A DNA stretch of 56,026 nt from Chloroflexota bacterium (GTDB lineage: Bacteria > Chloroflexota > Anaerolineae > Aggregatilineales > Phototrophicaceae). The DNA lies in NCBI GenBank assembly GCA_026707745.1, contig JAPOWG010000074.1, positions 1-56,026 on the forward strand, given 5' to 3'. The notes beneath the pieces are model-generated. The model was not told where the DNA came from. It saw only the letters and a list, made by a program, of their open reading frames with translations, and searched no databases. Shown here piece after piece: positions 43,400-52,955 of this stretch (the stretch's first letter is position 1; each line of letters opens with the position of its first letter). The position numbers and the translations under genes are program-made.

Positions 43400-44197
43400 A
43401 TGAAGCTCATGAACCACGGTCCTTTCCGCAGAATGGTGATTCTGGGAGACAGCATCTCCTACGGCATGTGCGCGTCGGAACCCGAGAACGAGTGGAATCA
43501 GGTGGCGGCAAACTTGCTGCGCAAATTCCAGGACGAGCGCCTGACCTTATTCAATCGCGGTCTGCCGGCCGGCGTGATTTCGCCGCGCTGCCCCGGCTAT
43601 GGTGAATCGGCGAAACCCAGCTTGCTGGAGCGGTATCGACAGCATTGTATCGACCTGCAGCCGGACCTGGTGCTGATCGCCGAAGGGGTTAACGATATGC
43701 GCTCGGGGATGCCGTTGGGGGAATACATCGAAGATCTGGAGACCATCGTCAGCGACATTCAAGCCCAAACCGGCGCGCTGCTCGTCTTGCTGGGCGTTTA
43801 TCATCAGACCTACGGCGTGGGCGCCAACGACCCCGAGGTCTACCCCACCTGGACCCGCTGGAGTTACGAGATATCCCGGGCCTACAACGTGGCTATTCGC
43901 AAACTTGCCCAGAAGCACGACGCGATCTTCGCCGATGCCGAGCAAATCATGGGCGGCGCCGATTGGTTGCTGCATATCGATGCCTGCCACCTCAACGACC
44001 TGGGGCATGTCCTGATCGGACAAGGCATCTTCCAGGCGATTGCGACGCGCTGCAAAGCGGTCGCGGACAAAACCTTCCGCGTCATCGAGGAAAAGGACGT
44101 TTCCATCCTGAATACCGGCGGCACGGATACCGACGACGATATTCAGCAACTGTGGGCTACGGCGCTAAGCCGCTTCACCGAACACCTTGACGAATAA
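43400..44197 (+). CDS. SGNH/GDSL hydrolase, copy 2
   Basis: A 265-residue tandem duplicate of the preceding gene, very similar along the whole length (HGPFRRMVILGDSISYGMC against CGPFRRMVILGDSNSYGMC). Catalytic residues are conserved: S18 (GDS), Asn in GVNDMRSG, and Asp/His in DACHLNDLG. Two Met codons (43400 and 43409) can start it. It ends 9 bp from the convergent binding-protein-like gene. Confidence 0.88.
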   Translation: MKLMNHGPFRRMVILGDSISYGMCASEPENEWNQVAANLLRKFQDERLTLFNRGLPAGVISPRCPGYGESAKPSLLERYRQHCIDLQPDLVLIAEGVNDMRSGMPLGEYIEDLETIVSDIQAQTGALLVLLGVYHQTYGVGANDPEVYPTWTRWSYEISRAYNVAIRKLAQKHDAIFADAEQIMGGADWLLHIDACHLNDLGHVLIGQGIFQAIATRCKAVADKTFRVIEEKDVSILNTGGTDTDDDIQQLWATALSRFTEHLDE

Positions 44198-44206
44198 GGC
44201 CGGCGC

Positions 44207-45364
44207 TCAAGCGTATAAGGCCTTGGCTTCTTGAAACAGCCGCTTCAACTCGGCGAGCGCTTGCCGGCCGTCTCCGCCCTCCATCAGGTACCGGCGGATG
44301 GGCGCGCCGCCATGATCCTGGAAGTGCAGATAACCGGGGAATCTTGGCCGCAAGTAGGCCCGGTCCAGCGCGGGCAAGGTATTGCGGAAGTAGTTGTTGC
44401 TGCGGCGATTAACCTCGTCGTCGGTCCAGGCGGCCCGATGCCCGGGCTGGCCGCCGTTCTCGAAGAAAAGTGTTCTCTGGATGACCGGGCTGGCGCTAAA
44501 CATGGCGTATTCGCGCGCGATCTCGGGCGACTTGCAGCCCGTGGAAATCGACAGTCCGGTGCCGCCCAGCGTGCTTTGACAGCGCCCGTGACCGGCGATG
44601 TCGACCATGTCATCAAAAATCAGCACATTGTCCGAGTAGCCGGGGCGCGAATAATTGGAGTAACCGTAGGCAAAGGGACAGTATACGTAATCTTCGCGCC
44701 GCGAAAGCGCTTCGTATACGGCAATCGGATTCCAAGCGAAGATATCCCGCGGGCACAGGCTGGCGAGTTCTCGCAATTGCTCCAGGGCGCGTAAGCTCAT
44801 CTCATCGGATACGGCCCACTCATCGTCGACAAAGGGTGCTTCGCCCTGGGTGGCGCAGAGCATGTAGAAATTCATCAGCGTATCGATTTCGATGCCGGGC
44901 ATAATAACCCGACCCTGCCGGGCCAGCGCCAGCAGATCGCCCCAGGTATCCGGTTTTTGCAGATCGTAACGGGCGAGCAAATCCGACCGATAGGAAGCGA
45001 CGGGCGTGGCGGCGTCAATCGCCAAGGCGCATTGATTGCCGTTGAAAATATAACTGGCGTGCGAATGCCCGACCGAGTTGGCCGCCTGATCCGCCATATA
45101 GTCCGCCGGGATAATTTCCTGTAGCGGAACCAAGACTTGACTGTGAGCCGCGTAGCCCGCCCAGGGATGATCGATCACCAGCAAATCATAATCCTCGGCC
45201 AAGCCTTGAATCGGCGCGTCGGCGAATTCCTGCAATGAGCGTTTCTCCCAGACGATTTCCACATCCGGGCGCATTTCGCAGAAGCGCTGCGCGGTCGCAA
45301 CCACCGATACAAAGCCGCGTGAATGATTCCAGGTGATACCGCGTAACAGGGTGTTCGCCGTCAT
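44207..45364 (-). CDS. Cytosolic solute-binding-protein-like protein
   Basis: A 385-residue protein with the fold pattern of an extracellular sugar-binding protein (family 1) but no signal peptide: it starts MTANTLLRGITWNHSRGF. Family landmarks: PDVEIVWEKRSLQEFADAPI, YDLLVIDHPWAGYAA, GLSISTGCKSPEIAREYAMF, NNYFRNTLPALDRAYLRPRF. ATG at 45364 is set by GGAGGCGA upstream; longer readings do not add a signal peptide. It is the single gene behind a promoter with tandem operator boxes, shared with the CoA-transferase operon, so it is likely a cytosolic sensor or carrier of that pathway. Confidence 0.82.
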   Translation of the reverse strand: MTANTLLRGITWNHSRGFVSVVATAQRFCEMRPDVEIVWEKRSLQEFADAPIQGLAEDYDLLVIDHPWAGYAAHSQVLVPLQEIIPADYMADQAANSVGHSHASYIFNGNQCALAIDAATPVASYRSDLLARYDLQKPDTWGDLLALARQGRVIMPGIEIDTLMNFYMLCATQGEAPFVDDEWAVSDEMSLRALEQLRELASLCPRDIFAWNPIAVYEALSRREDYVYCPFAYGYSNYSRPGYSDNVLIFDDMVDIAGHGRCQSTLGGTGLSISTGCKSPEIAREYAMFSASPVIQRTLFFENGGQPGHRAAWTDDEVNRRSNNYFRNTLPALDRAYLRPRFPGYLHFQDHGGAPIRRYLMEGGDGRQALAELKRLFQEAKALYA

Positions 45365-45424
45365 TGCTTCGCCTCCAGTCGGTCCTGAATACCTGTATGG
45401 GTCGCCACTACGAGTAGCGGCCAG

Positions 45425-45484
45425 TTTTGCTTGCAAAAGTCAGTTTTATATGCAAAATATAGTGAGCGGGTTGCTCCTTGTCAA
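45425..45484 (-). promoter_or_regulatory. Promoter with tandem operator boxes, minus strand
   Basis: Minus strand: TTGACA (45484-45479), 17-bp spacer, TATATT (45461-45456); box 1 TTTTGCATATAAAA (45457-45444) overlaps the end of the -10; 5 bp later box 2 TTTTGCAAGCAAAA (45438-45425). Box centres are 19 bp apart, about two helical turns. The same arrangement is found at 49294. A repressor bound here would cover the transcription start. The IclR gene at 46138 is the best candidate. Confidence 0.8.
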
Positions 45485-45504
45485 CCGGCGCGCGGCGTCG
45501 TCCC

Positions 45505-45559
45505 CAGCCGCTCGGCCCGTAACCGGCGAAAAGGTCCCAAGAATGTCGCGCTCAGACAG
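45505..45559 (+). repeat. Dispersed intergenic repeat, copy 1
   Basis: CAGCCGCTCGGCCCGTAAC, GGCGAAAAGGTCCCAAG, AATGTCGCGCTCAGAC. Close match to 50584-50631 read on the other strand and weaker match to 41264. Lies in the divergent gap before the MaoC-like gene at 45628. Confidence 0.6.
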
Positions 45560-45627
45560 AATAATAGATCTTCTGCATGTATGAGCCTGGCGGTTTGTCA
45601 AATAAGAGCGAAAGACAGGAAGCGCTG

Positions 45628-46086
45628 ATGATCAAGACCACGTATTTCGAAGACTACCTGATCGGGGAAAGCCGCGAAACCTTTGGCAGAACGATCACTG
45701 AAGCCGATATCGTGCTGCATGCCGGTCAAACCGGGGATTTTTTCCCGCACCATATGGACGCCGAGTGGGTTAAGACCCAGGTATTCAAGGAGCGCGTGGC
45801 GCATGGCACCTTGATCCTGTGCGTAGCCATTGGCATGACGGCCAACGAGATCAATCCCGTCGCCTTCTCCTATGGATACGACCGCGTCCGTTTCATTCGG
45901 CCCGTTTACATCGGCGATACTATCACCGTCAAGGCAACCATCAGCGAAAAGCGCGATTATCCCAAGCGTCCCGATCACGGTTATGTGGTTGAGCAAGTCG
46001 AGGTCTTTAACCAGCATGACAAGATCGTGCTCGCTTGCCAGCATTTGTATCTGGTCCAACGCAAGGAAGGCGCGGAAAGCGGCTGA
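45628..46086 (+). CDS. MaoC-like hydratase, copy 1 (complete active site)
   Basis: A 152-residue hot-dog-fold protein. Its hydratase motif is D37-F-F-P-H-H42-M-D, followed by the RVAHGTLIL helix, so both catalytic Asp and His are present. Such proteins hydrate enoyl-CoA or dehydrate 3-hydroxyacyl-CoA. ATG at 45628 gives the usual family start. It lies directly upstream of the IclR gene and is related to the MaoC-like protein at 50643. Confidence 0.88.
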   Translation: MIKTTYFEDYLIGESRETFGRTITEADIVLHAGQTGDFFPHHMDAEWVKTQVFKERVAHGTLILCVAIGMTANEINPVAFSYGYDRVRFIRPVYIGDTITVKATISEKRDYPKRPDHGYVVEQVEVFNQHDKIVLACQHLYLVQRKEGAESG

Positions 46087-46137
46087 CCCGGCAAGAAAAG
46101 CAAAATGCGGACAGACAGAGATCACTCCTAGTCAACA

Positions 46138-46950
46138 ATGAATGAGCAAAAAGCAGCCCCCAATTATAGCGTCCCGGCTTTGGAAAAAGGTTTAGCGGTT
46201 CTGGAATTGCTTGCCGAAGCATCCGAGCCGCTTTCGCTATCCCAGATTTCGGAGAAGACCGAGAACAGCACCAGCCAACTCTTCCGCACCATGACCTGCC
46301 TGGCGGAAAGCGGCTTTGTCATCAAGGACGATGTCTCGGGCAAATACATGCTGACGCTGAAGCTCTTTGAATTGGCGAATCGACATTCGCCGCTGGAACA
46401 TCTGCTGCAGATGGCCGATTTGCCGATGCAAGAACTGGCATGGACGATCCGCGAGTCTTGCCATATCAGCATTGTGCAGCAGCGGCAACTCCTGGTCGTC
46501 GGGCAGGTGGAAAGCCCGGAGAAGGTGCAGATCATCGTCTCGGTAGGCGCGACCTTTCCGCTGGCGCGGACGGTTTCGGGGCGCTTGTTGCTCGCGTCCA
46601 TGCCCGACAGCAGCATCGAAATGACACTTGAGCAGGATCCCGACTACTGCGGTATGAGCGATGGAGAACGCGAGCTCTTTTGGCAGCGCATCGCTGATAT
46701 TCGCCGTACCGGCATTTCAACCGCCGTGGACGAGTCCTTCATCGGCATGAAGGATACCGCCGTCTTGGTAGGCAACCCGGAAGTCGGGGTGACGGCAGCG
46801 GTTGCCGTCACGCAATTGACGGCGATCCGTCAAAGCAGCGAACCGCACAAAGTAGCCGCGGCTCTGCGCCATTGCGCCCGTCAGATCAACGAACGCGCCG
46901 GCTTGAGTTATGAGTTGCAAAAGCCGAGCTTGATGGCGGACGCAGTTTGA
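46138..46950 (+). CDS. IclR-family transcriptional regulator
   Basis: A 270-residue regulator: an N-terminal winged helix-turn-helix (LEKGLAVLELLAEASEPLSL; ISEKTENSTSQLFRTMTCLA) and a C-terminal GAF-like effector domain (FPLARTVSGRLLLASMP; DESFIGMKDTAVLV). IclR repressors sense small organic acids. It sits between the two matched promoters at 45425 and 49294, each with tandem operator boxes, and is the probable regulator of both. No such box lies before its own start. Confidence 0.93.
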   Translation: MNEQKAAPNYSVPALEKGLAVLELLAEASEPLSLSQISEKTENSTSQLFRTMTCLAESGFVIKDDVSGKYMLTLKLFELANRHSPLEHLLQMADLPMQELAWTIRESCHISIVQQRQLLVVGQVESPEKVQIIVSVGATFPLARTVSGRLLLASMPDSSIEMTLEQDPDYCGMSDGERELFWQRIADIRRTGISTAVDESFIGMKDTAVLVGNPEVGVTAAVAVTQLTAIRQSSEPHKVAAALRHCARQINERAGLSYELQKPSLMADAV

Positions 46951-46975
46951 TCCAGACCAACAAAGGGAATATGCT

Positions 46976-48058
46976 ATGCCTCCATTCAGTTATCGACAAA
47001 GAGCGATCTTGCCGGAAAAACCGCCCCCGATCGTGAGCATTGGTTTGGGCGGCATCGTGCACGACGCGCATTATCCGGCTTATCGCATCGCGGGCTTCGA
47101 GGTGGCCGGCGGCTTCGACATCAACGCCGAACGCGCCGCTATGATGAAGGAGAAGTTCTCCATCCCGCGGATCTACGAATCACTCGGCGAGGCGATCGAA
47201 ATGGCCCCGGAAAATGCCGTCTTTGATGTGGCGGTACCGGGCAGCGCGATTAAGGAAATCACCCGCGAAATCCCAGCGGGACGCGCTGTTCTCATTCAAA
47301 AACCCATGGGTGAAGACATGGCGCAGGCACGGGAGATCCTCGACCTTTGCCGCGAAAGAAACCTGGTGGCAGCCATCAATTTCCAATTGCGCTTCGCGCC
47401 CTTTATCATCGCCGCGCGCGACATGATAACGCAGGGTCTGATTGGCGAACTTTGCGATCTGGAATTCCGCGTACAGTGCAATACGCCCTGGCACTTGTGG
47501 GGCTTCCTCTTTCCCCTTCCTCGCGTCGAAATCCTCTATCACAGCATCCATTATGTCGATCTGGTACGGTCCTTCTGTGGCACGCCGACATCGGTATATG
47601 CCAAGACGATGAGCCACCCATCGGCGCCGCAGTTGAAAGGCGGCGTCCGTTCAATGATTATCATGGATTACGGCGAGAACCCGCGCGTCAACGTGATGAC
47701 AAATCACAGCCACGCCTACGGGCCGGAAAAGCAGCAATCCTATGTCAAGTTCGAAGGGAGCAAGGGGGCCATCCAGATCCGCGCCGGATTGAACATGAAT
47801 TACCCGGACGGCGTACCTGACCGCTTTGAGTATGTCTTGCTGGATGGCGAAACGCAGCCCGAGTGGCAGTCGCTGGATATCGAAGGCTCCTGGTTCCCGG
47901 AAGCTTTCATCGGCACCATGGCCAGCTTGATGCGCTACGCCAATGGCGAGACCGATGTTTTGCCGACGTCGGTTGAGGACGCCATCGAAACGATGGCAAC
48001 CGTGGAGGCAGCCTATTCATCCAGCGCGCAAGGCGGGACTGCGCTACCCGCGGTATAG
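46976..48058 (+). CDS. Gfo/Idh/MocA family oxidoreductase
   Basis: A 360-residue Rossmann-fold sugar dehydrogenase: IVSIGLGGIVHDAHYPAYR at the start, and Q-K-P (IQKPMG) in place of E-K-P, so the catalytic Lys is kept. The second domain includes a tryptophan-rich NTPWHLWGFLFPLPR and YHSIHYVDLVRSF. Follows IclR after 25 bp. It is a candidate for oxidising the pyranose to the lactone that the amidohydrolase at 48397 could open. Confidence 0.9.
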   Translation: MPPFSYRQRAILPEKPPPIVSIGLGGIVHDAHYPAYRIAGFEVAGGFDINAERAAMMKEKFSIPRIYESLGEAIEMAPENAVFDVAVPGSAIKEITREIPAGRAVLIQKPMGEDMAQAREILDLCRERNLVAAINFQLRFAPFIIAARDMITQGLIGELCDLEFRVQCNTPWHLWGFLFPLPRVEILYHSIHYVDLVRSFCGTPTSVYAKTMSHPSAPQLKGGVRSMIIMDYGENPRVNVMTNHSHAYGPEKQQSYVKFEGSKGAIQIRAGLNMNYPDGVPDRFEYVLLDGETQPEWQSLDIEGSWFPEAFIGTMASLMRYANGETDVLPTSVEDAIETMATVEAAYSSSAQGGTALPAV

Positions 48059-48126
48059 AATGCCAGCCGTTAAAAGAGTCACAGGCTTTGAATTTGGCGG
48101 GATTGCAAAAGAATTGAGGTAAGCGA

Positions 48127-48366
48127 TTGGACCTAAAGCTATCGCTGGACACCATGCTTATCGTGTTGGTCGCCATAGTCTTTATCGTCGATTGGCGCTC
48201 GGAAAACCGGACGAGAGGCTTCATAAAGGAATTAAGGAGGGAGCAACGCGACGAAATTGTCGATCTCCGGTCCAAAAACCGCAAACTTAGGCGCAAGCTG
48301 CAGCAGGTTTGCCAAGACCTCAAGCAGGCCGAGCAGCGAGTCAAGCGGCTGGAGCGCAAGAAGTGA
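48127..48366 (+). CDS. Small membrane protein with basic coiled coil
   Basis: A 79-residue protein: one membrane span (MLIVLVAIVFIVDW) and then a very basic and acidic helix (ENRTRGFIKELRREQRDEIV, SKNRKLRRKLQQVCQDLKQA). Start is TTG with GAGG upstream. No family recognised. It is alone between the oxidoreductase and the convergent amidohydrolase gene, which ends 30 bp away. Confidence 0.45.
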   Translation: MDLKLSLDTMLIVLVAIVFIVDWRSENRTRGFIKELRREQRDEIVDLRSKNRKLRRKLQQVCQDLKQAEQRVKRLERKK

Positions 48367-48396
48367 TTGCTGCGGGATAAACGCGGTAATCGGGTC

Positions 48397-49242
48397 TTAC
48401 AAGTTCAGCTTATAGAAGCTGTTCGCCGTGCCGCCCAGCAAAGCATCCTTTTCGGCCTCCGACAGGTCGGCGATGGCTCGATTGCTTTCATCCCAGACTT
48501 TGGCGTAATCGCCGGCCAGCACCGCAACGGGCCAATCGCTGCCGAACATGAGCCGGTCAACGCCGAATTGCTCGATCGCGAAGTCGATAAGCGGTTTGAT
48601 ATCCTCGTAGGTCCAGTTTTCGAAATCGTCCGTGACCGTATTCAAGCCGGATAACTTGGCAAAGACATTAGGGCTTTTGGAAGCGGCCGTCATCTGTTCG
48701 CGCCAGACCGCGCGGTCGGCTTCGTCCAGCGGCGGCTTCGCCAGATGATCAATGACCATTTTCAGGCTGGGCACACGTTCGACCAGCGTCGGCACATGTT
48801 CGAGATGGTTGGGGAAAACCGCCACCACATCAAAGGTCAAGCCGCGGTCCGCCAGCAACTGCAATCCTTCGATCACCTGTTTCTGGATGACCCAATCGGG
48901 ATTGCTCTCTTCGTGGATCAAATGGCGCATGCCTTTGAAATAGGGATTCCGAGCATATTCATCCAGTTTTCTGTCGGCTTCCGCGGGATCATGCAGCGGT
49001 ACCCAACCGACCACGCCGGCCACCCAGTCCTCTTCCTCCGCGATCGCCAACATCGAGTCGGTATCGGCGTAGGAATCCATCGCTTGAACGATCACAGTCT
49101 TGTCGACGCCCGATGCCGCCAACTGAGGCGCCAATTCCGCGGCGCCGAAATTGCGGTAGATCGGTCCATAAGCGGGCACCAGCCAAGGGTAGGCCACTTC
49201 GTCAAGGTTCCAAAAATGCTGATGGGTATCAACTCTGAGCAT
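48397..49242 (-). CDS. Amidohydrolase-2 family lactonase
   Basis: A 281-residue TIM-barrel metal hydrolase (PF04909) like L-fucono- or L-rhamnono-lactonase. Metal ligands H7-x-H9 (VDTHQHFWN), later GMRHLIHEE, VIDHLAKPP, and the Asp of MFGSDWPVAV. ATG at 49242 gives the canonical start. An upstream in-frame region overlaps the divergent promoter. It would open a sugar lactone made by a dehydrogenase; the mutarotase at 51246 points to a deoxyhexose. Confidence 0.88.
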   Translation of the reverse strand: MLRVDTHQHFWNLDEVAYPWLVPAYGPIYRNFGAAELAPQLAASGVDKTVIVQAMDSYADTDSMLAIAEEEDWVAGVVGWVPLHDPAEADRKLDEYARNPYFKGMRHLIHEESNPDWVIQKQVIEGLQLLADRGLTFDVVAVFPNHLEHVPTLVERVPSLKMVIDHLAKPPLDEADRAVWREQMTAASKSPNVFAKLSGLNTVTDDFENWTYEDIKPLIDFAIEQFGVDRLMFGSDWPVAVLAGDYAKVWDESNRAIADLSEAEKDALLGGTANSFYKLNL

Positions 49243-49293
49243 GCTTGCCTCCCCGCTGGCTTGCGCCCGCCGCCGCGGACTATGAATTTCGAT

Positions 49294-49353
49294 TTGACAG
49301 ATCCGGTTTTGCTGACTATATTTTACATACAAAAAGTGTTTTTGCAAGCAAAA
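49294..49353 (+). promoter_or_regulatory. Promoter with tandem operator boxes, plus strand
   Basis: TTGACA (49294-49299), 17-bp spacer, TATATT (49317-49322); box 1 TTTTACATACAAAA (49321-49334) and, 5 bp later, box 2 TTTTGCAAGCAAAA (49340-49353), identical to box 2 at 45425. The boxes cover the predicted start of transcription. It drives the CoA-transferase operon and is the second member of the putative IclR regulon. Confidence 0.8.
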
Positions 49354-49390
49354 CAGATTCGCGGCACGTTACGGGGAGAACAGGACCATT

Positions 49391-50548
<1,158 letters not shown>

Positions 50549-50583
50549 TCGCGGCGCTCGGAAGAGCAAGCGATGCGACAAAA

Positions 50584-50631
50584 CGTGAGAGCGCGGCGGG
50601 CACTTTTCGCCTGTTACGCGCCGAGCGGCTG
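50584..50631 (-). repeat. Dispersed intergenic repeat, copy 2
   Basis: Reverse complement reads CAGCCGCTCGGCGCGTAACA, GGCGAAAAGTGCCC, GCCGCGCTCTCACG. It lies just before the second MaoC-like gene, in the 94-bp gap after the CoA-transferase. Confidence 0.6.
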
Positions 50632-50642
50632 AGGAGGGACCC

Positions 50643-51161
50643 ATGCCGGAAAACACGCCAGTTGAAATGCACAAAGACCTGCCCCTGTTTAATACCGAAA
50701 CCTGGATGTACGAGGACTTTGAGATTGGCGCCAAGATCAAATCGATACGGCGCACGCTTTCCGAAGGCGAGTGCATGATCTTTAACGCTATCGTACTCGA
50801 TATGCACCCTTATGTTGCCGATGAGATTTTCGCGCGAGACGAAGGCATCTTCGACAAGCGGCTAGTCGCCGGTTCGATGGTGTTCAGCATCGGTCTTGGC
50901 TTGATGGCGCATAACAACATTCACACTTTCAGCTACGGCTATGACAAGCTGCGCTTCATCAAGCCGGTTTTCATCGGCGATACTATCTACACCGTGCGCA
51001 CGCAACTGAGCAAGGAGCCGAAATACCCGGAGATGGGTCTGGTCAAAGTCAGTTACGAGATATACAAAAACGAAGGCGTGCTGGCTTTGTATTGCGAGCA
51101 CCTGCAGACGGTGAAATATCGCCATCCGGAGAACTTCAAATCGAAGGGCGGCAGCGTATAG
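50643..51161 (+). CDS. MaoC-like protein, copy 2, without catalytic His
   Basis: A 172-residue hot-dog-fold protein. The motif position reads D53-M-H-P-Y-V58-A-D; the residue equal to the catalytic His is Val. The helix after it is [11 protein letters not shown] rather than VAHG. It may be non-catalytic and pair with the MaoC-like protein at 45628, or bind CoA esters. Sits in the operon with the CoA-transferase and mutarotase. Confidence 0.82.
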   Translation: MPENTPVEMHKDLPLFNTETWMYEDFEIGAKIKSIRRTLSEGECMIFNAIVLDMHPYVADEIFARDEGIFDKRLVAGSMVFSIGLGLMAHNNIHTFSYGYDKLRFIKPVFIGDTIYTVRTQLSKEPKYPEMGLVKVSYEIYKNEGVLALYCEHLQTVKYRHPENFKSKGGSV

Positions 51162-51245
51162 GATTCTCGCGGATGGTTCTCGTTGAAATTTGCGACATTG
51201 AGCGCATTTACGGATTCTGTTAGCGGTGACAGATAGGAGAGCGAC

Positions 51246-51569
51246 ATGCAACGGTTTGGACAAGTGATCGGCATCAAAAAAGAGCATTTGAAAGAATACA
51301 CGGAACTGCATGCCGACGTATGGCCCGACGTACTCAAGAAGATTGAAGAATGCAACATCCGCAACTATTCGATTTACCACTATGGCGATCTGCTTTTTGC
51401 CTACATGGAGTATCATGGCGACGACTTTGAAGCCGATATGGCAAAAATGGCGGCCGATGAGATGACGCAGAAGTGGTGGGACGTTTGTATGCCGATGCAA
51501 GAGCCCGTGGCCGACCGCGCCGAGGGCGAATGGTGGAAAACGATTGACGAGGTCTTCCACACGGATTAA
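51246..51569 (+). CDS. L-rhamnose mutarotase family protein
   Basis: A 107-residue RhaM-type protein (PF05336). Y18 and H22 (KEYTELHADVW) and W77-W78 (TQKWWDV) match the residues known in rhamnose mutarotase; the IRNYSIYHYGDLLFAYMEY strand is typical. It interconverts the anomers of a pyranose, probably L-rhamnose or L-fucose. Last gene of the operon, followed by a terminator. Ribosome site AGGAGAG. Confidence 0.88.
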   Translation: MQRFGQVIGIKKEHLKEYTELHADVWPDVLKKIEECNIRNYSIYHYGDLLFAYMEYHGDDFEADMAKMAADEMTQKWWDVCMPMQEPVADRAEGEWWKTIDEVFHTD

Positions 51570-51691
51570 CGCTCCCAAACTGTATCGGCAAAGCCCTTCT
51601 GGATCCGTCGCCCATAAAGTGCTTGAGGAGCGGACAGTTTTCATCGGACAAGAAATCGCCACAAAACCTGAATTTATTCCGGCGATTTTCG

Positions 51692-51722
51692 GGCGACCTG
51701 ATAGGTCGCCTTTACAATTTTC
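51692..51722 (+). terminator. Rho-independent terminator of the CoA-transferase operon
   Basis: Stem GGCGACCT, loop GAT, AGGTCGCC, then TTTACAATTTTC. It lies 120 bp after the mutarotase gene. The rest of the 51570-51813 gap has a weak second hairpin (GGTCAGG and CCTGATC) with no gene. Confidence 0.8.
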
Positions 51723-51813
51723 ACCAATAGTGGACCTTGTAGGGGTCAGGCCGTGTAGACCCTGATCTGCAGGAGGGGCTGGGAGACTTGCCGGTCAGGT
51801 GAACCAAGGTCCT

Positions 51814-52932
51814 TTAATGAATCGCAATTGTCGCGTTGTCGATGAAATCCCAATCCCATTCGATGCCCGTGCCCGCGCCCGGCGGCGGATGGGCGTAGCC
51901 CTCGGCATCGATCTGAATCGGGTTCTTGACGCCCAGCCTCATCAGCGTGCTGGGGATCAGCGCTTCGAAGAATTCACTATTGGCGATGGCGCAGCAGCAG
52001 TGCAAGTTTACGATATCCAGGGCGGGATAGACAGCCGTATGCACTTCGCAGCGGATGCCAAATGACTCGGCCAGATGCGCCGTTTTCATCAAGGCGGTCA
52101 CGCCGCCCTTCCACGAGACATCGCTGCGCACGATGTCTACCACGCCGCTGGCGATGCACTCCGCCGTTGAATAGTGCGAGCCGACCAGCACCTCGGTGCC
52201 TGCGATGGGAATATCCAGGTCGCGCGCCAGGCGCCGCAAACCATGAAAGTCGACATCATAGAGCGGTTCCTCGAACCAGTGATAGTTCAGCTTCTCCAAT
52301 TCCCGTCCCATGCGCAAAGCCTCATCGTAGTAGAGATGCGCCGTCACTGGATCCGCCATCAACTTGAAGTGCGGATCGTCGCCGACTTGCTCGCGGCACA
52401 AGCGATAGGCTTCCAAGGCCTCGTTGTAATCGCCCGGCGGGTGCAGTTTGTAGCCGTGAAAGCCCTGTTGCTTGAATTCGGCCACTTGGTCGGCATAGTC
52501 CTGTGGCGAATCCAGGAACAGCGAACTAACGTAGGTCGGCACCCTTTCGCGATAGTGTCCCAGCAATTTGTATAGCGGAAGATCGGCGATCTTGCCGGCG
52601 ATATCCCAAAGTGCGATATCAAAGGGTCCGTAGGAATAAATCGGCGGGAAGTGCCAGAAGCGGTCGTAACGCCGGAAATCGTGCCAGTGTTTTTCGCGGG
52701 CCAGCGCATCCTTGCCCAGGAAGAAAGGCTTGAGTGAATCGGCGGCAAATGTGCCGGCCATCTCGGCCCCCATGCCCGCGAATCCCATGCTGATGCCGTC
52801 AATGCCCGCCTCCGTCGACAGTTTGACCATGATGAATTGCAGGTCGGAGCTTTGCACATCGCGCATCTCGCCCTCGGCCATGACGGATTCCTGGTGCTTG
52901 CACACGCGGATTTCGATATCGGTAATTTTCAT
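51814..52932 (-). CDS. Mandelate racemase/enolase-superfamily sugar-acid dehydratase, copy 2
   Basis: A 372-residue enzyme distinct from the copy at 1744. Barrel residues: K162-x-H164 (YKLHPPGD), metal ligands D194 (MADPV), E221 (FEEP), E247 (GTEVLVG), and D271 (RSDVSW) with H298 (EVHTA). The KxH in place of KxK suggests a different acid-sugar subgroup. It is the last gene of an operon with a CUT1 importer, and could dehydrate a deoxyhexonic acid supplied by the lactonase pathway (inference). Confidence 0.88.
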   Translation of the reverse strand: MKITDIEIRVCKHQESVMAEGEMRDVQSSDLQFIMVKLSTEAGIDGISMGFAGMGAEMAGTFAADSLKPFFLGKDALAREKHWHDFRRYDRFWHFPPIYSYGPFDIALWDIAGKIADLPLYKLLGHYRERVPTYVSSLFLDSPQDYADQVAEFKQQGFHGYKLHPPGDYNEALEAYRLCREQVGDDPHFKLMADPVTAHLYYDEALRMGRELEKLNYHWFEEPLYDVDFHGLRRLARDLDIPIAGTEVLVGSHYSTAECIASGVVDIVRSDVSWKGGVTALMKTAHLAESFGIRCEVHTAVYPALDIVNLHCCCAIANSEFFEALIPSTLMRLGVKNPIQIDAEGYAHPPPGAGTGIEWDWDFIDNATIAIH

Positions 52933-52955
52933 GTCTCACTCCAGTTATTGAAGAC

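Noticed and set aside
51721..51775. Hairpin with GGTCAGG and CCTGATC arms considered as terminator or insertion-sequence end
   Set aside because: The stem is short with a G-T mismatch and no T run on either strand; no transposase or second end is seen.
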